Origin: CAZNMF01 sp035547155
GTDB lineage: Bacteria; Acidobacteriota; Vicinamibacteria; Vicinamibacterales; SCN-69-37
NCBI GenBank assembly: GCA_035547155.1
Contig: DASZVJ010000203.1
Coordinates: forward strand, 1 to 19,387
Direction: 5' to 3'
DNA length: 19,387 nt
Under the pieces are notes generated by a model, which saw only the letters and a list, made by a program, of their open reading frames with translations, searched no databases and was not told the DNA's origin. This document shows, piece by piece, positions 1-6,441 of this stretch; within the stretch, counting starts at the first letter, position 1; the number at the start of each line of letters is the position of its first letter. The position numbers and the translations under genes were made by a program.

Positions 1-147
1 CAGCCTCCACTATCAGAATGGGGCTACACCCCATATGCAGGAGTCCTCGGTCGTCGCACCGTGGATCGACGCTCGCAGACTTGGACCGACAGTGCGGTAC
101 CGGTCGGACGCCATTCTTTTCGTCGAGGGCGAACGTCCGCGGTCTCC

Positions 148-178
148 TGTGCGGGGCGAGAGCATCTCGCCCCGCACA
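148..178. repeat. Perfect 14-bp hairpin upstream of the VWFA gene
   Basis: The arms 148-161 (TGTGCGGGGCGAGA) and 165-178 are exact reverse complements around a 3-base loop. It ends 28 bases before the GTG start of the next gene. No run of T follows on either strand, so it is not a standard intrinsic terminator. It could be a dispersed repeat, a leader RNA hairpin or a binding site. The rest of bases 1-206 shows no convincing gene; only a small ATGGGG/CCCCAT hairpin at 18-34 was seen. Confidence 0.6.
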
Positions 179-206
179 AACCTCGTCGGTCGCGTGAGCA
201 AACGCT

Positions 207-1433
207 GTGCATGTGAACAGAAGACTGTTCGTCATCTTTTCACTGGTCGCCACATTCGCCGTGGCAATTGAAGGTCGTCAGACTTTCAGAAGCGGCGTTG
301 ACGTCATCGAGATTCAGGCCCAAGTCGTCGGGCGAGACGGGAGTGTCGTCCCGGAATTGACCGCGCAGGACTTCGCGGTGACGATCAACGGAAAGCCGCA
401 TGCTCTTCTGAGCGTCGATCGAGTCCGGTTCAACAGCGCGGCAATTGGCGCAGCCTCCTCGGCGTCGGTGTCGTCGCCTCCCGAGTCGTTATCCGCCGCG
501 GCGGTCGGCCAGCCGCCGCTCAACCAAGTCTTCGTCTTGGCCATTGACGCGCTGACGTTTTCACCGAGTGCGTCGCCGGCGATTGCGAAGGCGGCGACCG
601 GATTCGTCCAGGCGCTTCCCGATAGTGCGCTGATTGGTCTCTATACGTTCCCGTTGGGGCCTCGGCTCGAGCCGACGCGCGATCATCGTACGATCGCGCG
701 AGCTCTGCTTGACGTTTCTGGACAGCTTCTGCCCCAACCGGCCGGAACGTACAATCTCCGTGCCTCCGAGCTCATCGACTACAGCAGCGATCCTGCAATG
801 AGAGAACAGATCCTTCGCTTTCATTGCGGCACGGACTATCGAACCTGTCCGGAGCTACTCGACCAGGAAGTGTGGACAACGATCGCCTCGTTGGAGGCGC
901 AGGCGCGCGCCAGCCTCGGCATGCTCGACGATCTCGTTATCCGGATGGGACGGCTACCAGGACGGAAAGTCCTTGTCCTCGTCAGCGAAGGTGTCACATT
1001 GGCCGATCGGCCAGGAGGACGGCCAGACATAGGCGATTTGCCGCGAAAGATCGGACAGGATGCGGCGCGCTCCAATACCATGGTCTACGCGCTCTTTCTC
1101 GATCACAGCACCATGGAGCGGTACTCCGCCTCCGCGTCTTCCGGACTGAAGCAACACGACAATCTCGAGCGCGACGTCGATGCGGCCTATCGATGGCTTT
1201 CTCAATTCACGGGATCGGCCGGTGGCGCGCTCATGAAAGTCCTCGTCGGCGAAGGCGATTCGTCGTATGCGCGAATCGTCCGCGAAACGGCGGGAGCCTA
1301 CGTGCTTCGCGTCCAGGCCACGGACGCCGACATGACGGGCAAGCCCCTCGCGATTCGGGTCAAAGTGCACCGACAGAGAGTTACTGTCCGCAGCCGTCAG
1401 TGGGCGGTGCTGCCGGCTCGTCCGAAGCAATAG
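207..1433 (+). CDS. VWFA-related domain exported protein (acidobacterial type)
   Basis: This is a 408-residue exported protein. It has an N-terminal hydrophobic signal segment (about residues 7-21, ending near IEG-RQ), then a short beta domain containing VPELTAQDFAVTINGK. A von Willebrand factor A-like domain starts about residue 108 (VFVLAIDALTF). The C-terminal region (YVLRVQATDADMTGKPLAIRVKV) is typical of the VWFA-related proteins abundant in Acidobacteria. The metal site is not the classical DxSxS: the sequence is DALTFSPS. Two cysteines (FHCGTDYRTC) may form a disulphide after export. A stop at 195-197 limits the start; GTG 207 and GTG 213 are both possible and neither has a clear ribosome site. 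The role is unknown; family members are usually envelope or secreted proteins. It seems monocistronic, with 93 bases before the next gene. Confidence 0.85.
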   Translation: MHVNRRLFVIFSLVATFAVAIEGRQTFRSGVDVIEIQAQVVGRDGSVVPELTAQDFAVTINGKPHALLSVDRVRFNSAAIGAASSASVSSPPESLSAAAVGQPPLNQVFVLAIDALTFSPSASPAIAKAATGFVQALPDSALIGLYTFPLGPRLEPTRDHRTIARALLDVSGQLLPQPAGTYNLRASELIDYSSDPAMREQILRFHCGTDYRTCPELLDQEVWTTIASLEAQARASLGMLDDLVIRMGRLPGRKVLVLVSEGVTLADRPGGRPDIGDLPRKIGQDAARSNTMVYALFLDHSTMERYSASASSGLKQHDNLERDVDAAYRWLSQFTGSAGGALMKVLVGEGDSSYARIVRETAGAYVLRVQATDADMTGKPLAIRVKVHRQRVTVRSRQWAVLPARPKQ

Positions 1434-1526
1434 GGAGCCGGCGTTGCGCTGATCCGCTCGCGCCCTTGCACCATCCACGATTGGGACAGATGCGCCGCGC
1501 GGGATGTGTGATACAAGCAGCGGTCC

Positions 1527-2312
1527 ATGCCGCCATCCGACGCCGCGATTCACGTCGAGGACCTGTGCTTCAGCTACGGCGCGACCGACGTGCTGCACGG
1601 CTTGACGTTCTCGATCGGCCGCGGCGAGGTCACCGGGCTGCTCGGCCCGAACGGCGCGGGCAAGTCGACGACGATCAAAATCCTCACCGGTATTCTGGAA
1701 GCGCGCTCCGGCTGCGTCGAGGTCGATGGGCTGCGTCTGCCGGGCCAGTCGGTCGAGCTCAAGCGGCGCATCGGCTACGTGCCTGAAGCGGCTGACCTGT
1801 ACGAAAGCCTGTCCGCGCAGGAATTCCTCGAGCTCTGCGGGCGGCTGCACGACCTCGACGATCGCACGCTCGCCGCGCGCATCGAGGCGCTGTTGACGTC
1901 GTTCGATCTGATCGATCAGCGGCTCGCCGCGCTCGGCAGCTACTCGAAAGGCATGCGGCAGAAAGTCCTGATCAGCGCCGCGCTCCTCCACAACCCGGCC
2001 ATTGTCTTTTTGGACGAGCCGCTCACGGGCCTCGACGTCGAGAGCGCCGTGCTCGTCAAATCCCTGCTCGCCGCGCTCGCCACGCAGGGCCGCACCATCG
2101 TCTACAGCTCGCACGTGTTCGACGTCGTCGAGCGCATCTGCACGCGCGTGCTGATCATCGACAAAGGACGGCTCGTCGCCGACGGATCGCCGGATGCGCT
2201 GAAGACGCAGGCGCACGAGACGAGCCTCGAGGCCGTGTTCCGCGATCTCACGGACGCCGAGAGCGCGGAGCCGCGCGTCGCGCAGATTCTTCAGGGTCTC
2301 GCGCCCCGATGA
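1527..2312 (+). CDS. ABC transporter ATP-binding protein
   Basis: This 261-residue cytoplasmic ATPase would power the adjoining permease. Walker A is GPNGAGKST at residues 40-48, the signature is YSKGM at 139-143 (in place of LSGGQ, common in ABC-2-type exporters), Walker B is IVFLDEP at 159-165 and the switch histidine is H196. The Q-loop position reads VPEAADL, with Glu in place of Gln, which also occurs in this subgroup. The stop overlaps the permease start as ATGA at 2309-2312, so translation should be coupled. No strong ribosome site precedes the ATG. The substrate cannot be read from sequence; export is more likely than import, because there is no binding protein and the partner is a large membrane protein. 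Confidence 0.9.
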   Translation: MPPSDAAIHVEDLCFSYGATDVLHGLTFSIGRGEVTGLLGPNGAGKSTTIKILTGILEARSGCVEVDGLRLPGQSVELKRRIGYVPEAADLYESLSAQEFLELCGRLHDLDDRTLAARIEALLTSFDLIDQRLAALGSYSKGMRQKVLISAALLHNPAIVFLDEPLTGLDVESAVLVKSLLAALATQGRTIVYSSHVFDVVERICTRVLIIDKGRLVADGSPDALKTQAHETSLEAVFRDLTDAESAEPRVAQILQGLAPR

Positions 2313-3076
2313 CGCCGGCGCTCGTGCGCGCGATCGCCGTCGTGACCGCGCCGTTCGGCGTGGATCGCCGCCAGCTCGCGCAGCTCGTGCAGCTCTTCGG
2401 CGCACTGGGCGAGCGCAAGGAAGTGACGGGCGCGCTCGGCACCGATCGGCAGGCGCTGCAGCTCACGTCGATGGGCCTGCTCATCCCCGGGGCGCTGATG
2501 TGCCTGCTCGCGCTCGGATCGATGCCGCTCGGCGAGTACGATCTGATCACGCTCGGCATCAGCTCGATGCTGCTCCTCGTCGTGCTCGTCGTCGAGGCGT
2601 CGAACTCGTTTCTCAATCCCGCGGAAGCCACGGTCCTCGCGCACCAGCCAATCGCCGGCGCGACGTACTTCACCGCCAAGCTCACCTATCTCCTCGCCGT
2701 CGTCCTGCGTCTCGAGCTCACGGTCAGCGGGCCACCGTCGCTCGCGGGACTGCTGAAGCCCGAGGCGCGCTGGTTCTACCCGCTCACGCACTTCGGGTCC
2801 GCGTGTCTTGCCGGCATCTTCATCGCGTTGATGGCGTGCGCGCTCTTCGGCCTGCTCTTCCGCGTGCTGCCGGCGTCGCGGCTGCGCAGCGCCGCGTTGT
2901 GGATGCAGCTCCTCGTCACGCTGTCGCCGCTGCTGTTCAACGTCGCCCGGCCGGTACGGCGTGCGCTCGCCACGGTGCCGTGGCTGCCGCACGTCGATCT
3001 GTCGTTCCTGCCGATCGCGTGGTTCAGCGCGCTCGGCGTGATCGGACAGGCGCCGCCGGCCATTCCGCTCCGATGA
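2309..3076 (+). CDS. ABC-type permease, N-terminal part (cut by in-frame TGA)
   Basis: These are 255 residues with about five hydrophobic segments (roughly residues 53-72, 78-96, 120-138, 162-186 and 197-211) and no enzyme motif. The start overlaps the stop of the ATPase gene by four bases, so this is the membrane partner of that ATPase. The reading frame ends at TGA 3074-3076. The frame then stays open: the codons after it read PAIAGAVVSLVLMAYG, a good membrane helix, and continue to 3979. The whole 2309-3979 frame would give a 556-codon permease. I infer one interrupted gene, or one read through at the TGA, rather than two genes. The fragment alone may be non-functional. Confidence 0.75.
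   Translation: MTPALVRAIAVVTAPFGVDRRQLAQLVQLFGALGERKEVTGALGTDRQALQLTSMGLLIPGALMCLLALGSMPLGEYDLITLGISSMLLLVVLVVEASNSFLNPAEATVLAHQPIAGATYFTAKLTYLLAVVLRLELTVSGPPSLAGLLKPEARWFYPLTHFGSACLAGIFIALMACALFGLLFRVLPASRLRSAALWMQLLVTLSPLLFNVARPVRRALATVPWLPHVDLSFLPIAWFSALGVIGQAPPAIPLR
3074..3076 (+). other. In-frame TGA within the permease gene
   Basis: The codons run CTC CGA TGA CCC GCG ATC. The TGA is codon 256 counted from the ATG at 2309, and both flanking open frames are in phase. The next base is C, a context known in E. coli to make UGA leaky. A single substitution (for example TGG to TGA, or CGA to TGA) or a sequencing error would explain it. No selenocysteine machinery is visible in the window. 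Confidence 0.8.
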
Positions 3077-3106
3077 CCCGCGATCGCCGGCGCCGTCGTC
3101 TCGCTC

Positions 3107-3979
3107 GTGCTCATGGCGTACGGCGTCCGAGCGCTCTCCGCGGGCTATCTCTCGCGCGTCGTCGGCGTGCTGCGCGCGTCGCGTGGGCACCGGCGCATGC
3201 GGCGATCGATCGCGGGCCGGCTCGTCGGGAGGCTGACGGGGCGGCCGTCCGGCCGCGCCGCGTTCGGCTTCCTGTCGGCGATGATGCGGCGCGACTGGCA
3301 GTTCCGCCGTGCGATGGCGCAGTCGCTGGTCACGCTGTTTCTCTACATCCCGATCATCGTGCGCTCGCTGCGCGGCCCGTCGCCGTTCGTCGGCGCGGCG
3401 CCCAGCGCGATCGGCCTGGCGCCCGAGATCCTCTCGCTCGTGACGTTCATGGCGTGCATGGTGCTCGCGTACTCGGATCACTTCCGCGCGTCGTGGATCT
3501 TTCTGCTGGCGCCGCGGGACGGCATCCGCGCGTTCGTCCGCGGCATCTACTGGTCGCTCTGGCTGCCGTTCGCGGCCGTGCCGCTACTGCTGACGTTCCC
3601 CGCGTTCGCGTGGCGATGGGGCCTGGCGGACGCAGCGCTGTTCACCGTCTACGGCCTCGCCGTGACCGCGTTTCTCCTCGCGCCACAGTTGTTCGTCATC
3701 GAAGGCCTGCCATTCGGGTGCCCGCCGAAGGCGGACCGCACGCACATGATGCTGCCGATGATCCTGTTCGGTCCGGTCGTGCTGCTCATCGGCTGGGTGC
3801 TGCAGTGGCACTTCCTCTTCCACAGCCGCGCGCTCACCGCGCTCGCGGCGCTTCTCTTCGCCTGCGGCGCCGTCCTCGTCGCGCGCCAGGCGCTGCTGAT
3901 GCTGGAATGGCGCGCGCATCGATCGCTCGCGCGCCTCGCGGGCGGCCCGGCGGGCATGTTCGAGACGACGGAAGCGTGA
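3107..3979 (+). CDS. ABC-type permease, C-terminal part (same frame after TGA)
   Basis: The open frame continues the preceding permease in phase. The earliest usable start is GTG 3107 (another is ATG 3113), but neither has a ribosome site, and either would cut a hydrophobic helix that begins at 3077. About six further hydrophobic segments follow (near residues 73-88, 107-122, 148-167, 177-197, 215-234 and 243-259). A basic, Arg-rich cytoplasmic stretch lies before them (residues 24-50). No second lesion is seen, and the GC-rich third-position pattern continues to the stop, so the interruption looks recent or is tolerated. Separate translation as a half-permease is possible but less likely. 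Confidence 0.65.
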   Translation: MLMAYGVRALSAGYLSRVVGVLRASRGHRRMRRSIAGRLVGRLTGRPSGRAAFGFLSAMMRRDWQFRRAMAQSLVTLFLYIPIIVRSLRGPSPFVGAAPSAIGLAPEILSLVTFMACMVLAYSDHFRASWIFLLAPRDGIRAFVRGIYWSLWLPFAAVPLLLTFPAFAWRWGLADAALFTVYGLAVTAFLLAPQLFVIEGLPFGCPPKADRTHMMLPMILFGPVVLLIGWVLQWHFLFHSRALTALAALLFACGAVLVARQALLMLEWRAHRSLARLAGGPAGMFETTEA

Positions 3980-3990
3980 GAATCCGGCGC

Positions 3991-4019
3991 TTGCAAAACT
4001 AAACTGAACCGTTTAGTAT
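3991..4019 (+). promoter_or_regulatory. Promoter of the ABC exporter-TetR operon
   Basis: A -35-like TTGCAA (3991-3996) and a -10-like TAGTAT (4014-4019) are separated by exactly 17 bases. Each matches the sigma-70 consensus at four of six positions. Transcription would begin near 4025-4027, leaving about 5-7 bases before ATG 4032. The mRNA would be almost leaderless, which fits the absence of a Shine-Dalgarno sequence. Confidence 0.6.
3998..4017. promoter_or_regulatory. TetR-type operator between -35 and -10
   Basis: ACTAAAC (3998-4004) and GTTTAGT (4011-4017) are exact inverted repeats with a 6-base centre, in which one further pair (4006/4009) also matches. Size and form resemble operators of TetR/AcrR-family repressors. 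It fills most of the promoter spacer and overlaps the first bases of the -10, so a bound repressor would block RNA polymerase. The likely ligand is the TetR protein encoded three genes downstream in the same operon. Confidence 0.7.
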
Positions 4020-4031
4020 TTCGACTCCACC

Positions 4032-4826
4032 ATGGCCGCCATGATTCAGGTCCACAACCTCGTCAAGCGCTTCGGCGACGTGACGGCCGTCAACGACGTG
4101 TCATTCGACGTCGCGAGCGGCGAGATCTTCGCCTTCCTCGGCCCCAACGGCGCCGGGAAGACGACCACCATCCAGATGCTCACGACGCTGCAGCGGCCGA
4201 CGAGCGGCACCGTGCGGATCGACGACCTCGATCCCGCGACGCACGCCAACGACGTCCGCCGCCGGTTCGGCATCGTCTTCCAGGATCCGAGCCTGGACGG
4301 CGAGCTGACGGCGCGCGAGAACATGGAGCTGCACGGCGTGCTCTATCACGTGCCGCGGCGCACGCGTCACGAGCGCACCGAGATGCTCCTGAAGCTCTTC
4401 GAGCTCTGGGAGCGCCGCGACTCGCTCGTGAAACAGTTCTCGGGCGGCATGAAGCGCCGCCTCGAAATCGCGCGCGGTCTCCTGCACACGCCGAAAGTGC
4501 TCTTCCTCGACGAGCCCACGCTCGGTCTCGATCCCCAGAGCCGCAACCAGCTCTGGACGCACGTCAAACGCCTCAACGAGACCGAAGGCGTGACGGTGTT
4601 CCTGACGACGCACTACATGGACGAGGCGGAACGCGTAGCGGGACGCATCGCGATCATCGATCACGGCCGCATCGTCGCGCAGGGCACGGCCGCGGAGCTG
4701 CGGCAGCAGACGGGCACGGACTCGCTCGAAGGCGCGTTCCTGGCGCTGACCGGATCGACCATTCGTGACGAGCGTGCGGACGCCGCCGATCAGATGCGGC
4801 AGGCCGCGAAGATGTGGAGGCGATGA
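4032..4826 (+). CDS. ABC exporter ATP-binding protein, DrrA-like
   Basis: This 264-residue ATPase is of the daunorubicin-resistance (DrrA) type, expected to pair with the ABC-2 permease directly downstream and export a drug or lipid-like compound. Walker A is GPNGAGKT at residues 37-44, Q-loop Q84, signature FSGGM 136-140, Walker B VLFLDEPT 156-163 and switch histidine H194. The tail contains SLEGAFLALTG, typical of this family. ATG 4032 and ATG 4041 are both possible starts; 4032 lies just downstream of the predicted transcription start. Its stop is one base before the permease start. The operon includes a TetR repressor, so induction by the exported compound or a related molecule is the simplest model. 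The substrate is unknown. Confidence 0.92.
   Translation: MAAMIQVHNLVKRFGDVTAVNDVSFDVASGEIFAFLGPNGAGKTTTIQMLTTLQRPTSGTVRIDDLDPATHANDVRRRFGIVFQDPSLDGELTARENMELHGVLYHVPRRTRHERTEMLLKLFELWERRDSLVKQFSGGMKRRLEIARGLLHTPKVLFLDEPTLGLDPQSRNQLWTHVKRLNETEGVTVFLTTHYMDEAERVAGRIAIIDHGRIVAQGTAAELRQQTGTDSLEGAFLALTGSTIRDERADAADQMRQAAKMWRR
4816..4820 (+). promoter_or_regulatory. Ribosome binding site of the ABC-2 permease
   Basis: GGAGG ends 7 bases before GTG 4828. This fixes the permease start at 4828 rather than at the in-frame upstream start at 4765, which would lie inside the ATPase gene. Confidence 0.75.
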
Positions 4827-4827
4827 C

Positions 4828-5574
4828 GTGCGGGCGATTTACATTCTCTGGTTGCGCGAGCTGAAGCGCTATACGCGATCGCGCGCGCAGATCGTCGCGT
4901 CGCTCGGTCAGCCGCTGCTCTATCTGCTGGCGTTGGGCTTCGGCCTCGGTCCCGTCTTCCAACAGGCGGGCCGCGGCAGCTATCTGCAGTTCGTGGCGCC
5001 AGGCGTGATCGGCATGTCGGTGCTGTTCTCGTCGATCTTCTCCGGCATCGGCCTGCTGTGGGATCGGCAGTTCGGCTTCCTCAAGGAGACGCTCGTCGCG
5101 CCGGTGCCGCGTCTGCACATCATGATCGGCAAGACGCTGGGTGGATCGACCGTCGCGGTGCTGCAGGGCGTGCTGGTGCTCGTCATCTGTCTGATCGCCG
5201 GATTCCGGCCGGCGGGCGTCGCGGCGCTGCCGCTCGCCTTCCTCTTCATCACGCTCATCTGCATCGTCTTTGCCGCGCTCGGCATGGCGATCGGATCGAC
5301 GCTCCAGAACATGCAGGGCTTCCAGCTCATCATGAACTTTCTGGTGATGCCGATCTTCTTCCTCTCGGGCGCGCTGTTCCCGCTGTCGAACCTGCCGGCG
5401 GCCTTGACGGTGATTACGCGGATCGATCCGCTGACCTACGGCATCGACGGCCTGCGCGGCGCGCTAATCGGCGCGGGCCATTTCAGCGTGGGCGTCAACC
5501 TCGCGGTGCTGGGCGTCGTGGCGATCGTCTTCCTGGCGTTCGGCGCCCATCGGTTCTCACGCATCCAGATCTGA
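4828..5574 (+). CDS. ABC-2 type permease, DrrB-like
   Basis: This 248-residue inner-membrane protein has about six hydrophobic segments and begins with a basic amphipathic N-terminus (WLRELKRYTRSRAQI). The family landmarks are present: FLKETLVAPVPR in the cytoplasmic loop, FFLSGALFPLSNLP, and DPLTYGIDGLRGAL near the C-terminus, all as in the DrrB/NodJ-type ABC-2 group. It would form the exporter channel with the upstream ATPase. The GTG start is chosen because of the GGAGG ribosome site seven bases before it. Only one base separates it from the ATPase stop, and the TetR gene follows after one base. Confidence 0.9.
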   Translation: MRAIYILWLRELKRYTRSRAQIVASLGQPLLYLLALGFGLGPVFQQAGRGSYLQFVAPGVIGMSVLFSSIFSGIGLLWDRQFGFLKETLVAPVPRLHIMIGKTLGGSTVAVLQGVLVLVICLIAGFRPAGVAALPLAFLFITLICIVFAALGMAIGSTLQNMQGFQLIMNFLVMPIFFLSGALFPLSNLPAALTVITRIDPLTYGIDGLRGALIGAGHFSVGVNLAVLGVVAIVFLAFGAHRFSRIQI

Positions 5575-5575
5575 G

Positions 5576-6226
5576 ATGGCGCGCACGAGGAGCACACGCG
5601 CGCACGATGCCGTCCTTCAGGCGGCGGCGCGGCTCTTTGCCGAACGGGGCATCGATGCGACCAGCATGGATGCGATCGCGGCGGCGTCCGGCGTGAGCAA
5701 GGCGACGATCTACAAGCACTGGCCGGACAAGGACGCGCTCTGCCTCGAAGTCATGGCCGCGCTGCACGGCTTCGAGGACGAGCTGCCCGACACGAACACC
5801 GGCGATCTGCGCGCCGATCTGCTGGCCGTGATGGGACGCGTGCCGCCAACGAAAGCCGCCGAGATCCGTCAGCGGATCCTGCCGCACTTCATGGCGTATG
5901 CCGCGCGCAATCCGGCGTTCGGACAGGCCTGGCGCACACGCGTACTGGAGCCGCCGCGGATTCAACTGGGGCGCGCGATTCGCCGGGCGATCGCACGCGG
6001 CGAGCTGCCGGCGGCGGTGAATCTGGATTTCGCGATCGGCCTGCTGCAGGGACCGCCGATGTACTGGTTCGTCCGCCATCATCAAACCGGCGAGGGGCCG
6101 ATCGCCTTCGACGCCGGCATGGTCATCGACGCGTTTCTGCGATCGCAAGGCTGGATTGCGCGGAGCCAACCGTCCGCCTCGGCGCCGCGTCCCAATCGGC
6201 AGGCGCGGACGCCGCGTCGACGGTGA
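5576..6226 (+). CDS. TetR/AcrR family transcriptional regulator
   Basis: This 216-residue repressor has an N-terminal helix-turn-helix (about residues 9-57) that includes the TetR hallmark SGVSKATIYKHWPDKDALC; the recognition helix is near residues 40-50. The C-terminal ligand domain is helical and contains LQGPPMYWFVRHH, and the last 18 residues are a Pro/Arg-rich tail. The start ATG lies one base after the permease stop, so it is translated with the exporter. The obvious target is the inverted repeat at 3998-4017 in the operon promoter, giving autoregulation and ligand-induced efflux. That link is inferred from position. Confidence 0.9.
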   Translation: MARTRSTRAHDAVLQAAARLFAERGIDATSMDAIAAASGVSKATIYKHWPDKDALCLEVMAALHGFEDELPDTNTGDLRADLLAVMGRVPPTKAAEIRQRILPHFMAYAARNPAFGQAWRTRVLEPPRIQLGRAIRRAIARGELPAAVNLDFAIGLLQGPPMYWFVRHHQTGEGPIAFDAGMVIDAFLRSQGWIARSQPSASAPRPNRQARTPRRR

Positions 6227-6230
6227 TCGC

Positions 6231-6437
6231 ATGGAGAGCATGACGCGCTGGAGTGTCGGACTCGTCGCCGTGATTGGCCTCGTCGCCGCCGCGCTGGCCG
6301 GCGCCGCGATCTGGCTGCTCGTCACCGATCCCGTCGCCGTGTCGACGGCCACCTCGTCCGGCGACGTCGGTCCGCTCGTCCGCGCGTTCGGTGCGGTGCT
6401 CTTCGACGCGCTACGCGGGTTGTTCGCGTATCTGTAA
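6231..6437 (+). CDS. Small single-span membrane protein, unrecognised
   Basis: This is a 68-residue ORF. The ATG lies four bases after the TetR stop, with GGTGA just upstream as a weak ribosome site. Residues about 8-30 (VGLVAVIGLVAAALAGAAIWLLV) form one strong transmembrane helix; a short Ser/Thr-rich linker and a second mildly hydrophobic helix (VRAFGAVLFDALRGLF) follow. It ends four bases before the stop of the convergent gene. I do not recognise the family. Position suggests a fourth cistron of the exporter operon, perhaps an accessory subunit, but this is only inference. Confidence 0.6.
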   Translation: MESMTRWSVGLVAVIGLVAAALAGAAIWLLVTDPVAVSTATSSGDVGPLVRAFGAVLFDALRGLFAYL

Positions 6438-6441
6438 CCGC

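Noticed and set aside
148..178. Intrinsic terminator
   Set aside because: The stem is strong but is followed by AAACC on one strand and GGAGACC on the other, with no T-run.
35..271. Short plus-strand open frame at the left edge
   Set aside because: It crosses the perfect hairpin and overlaps the VWFA gene start. Composition is not protein-like and no ribosome site is present.
954..2405. Long minus-strand open frame opposite the VWFA and ABC ATPase genes
   Set aside because: The plus-strand genes have clear domains and motifs. The antisense translation is Arg/Ala-rich with no recognisable domain.
2291..3481. Long minus-strand open frame opposite the permease
   Set aside because: Almost entirely charged low-complexity sequence, the usual antisense of a hydrophobic GC-rich gene.
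2309..3979. Frameshift as the cause of the split permease
   Set aside because: Both halves are in the same frame, so a single nonsense codon explains it and no indel is needed.
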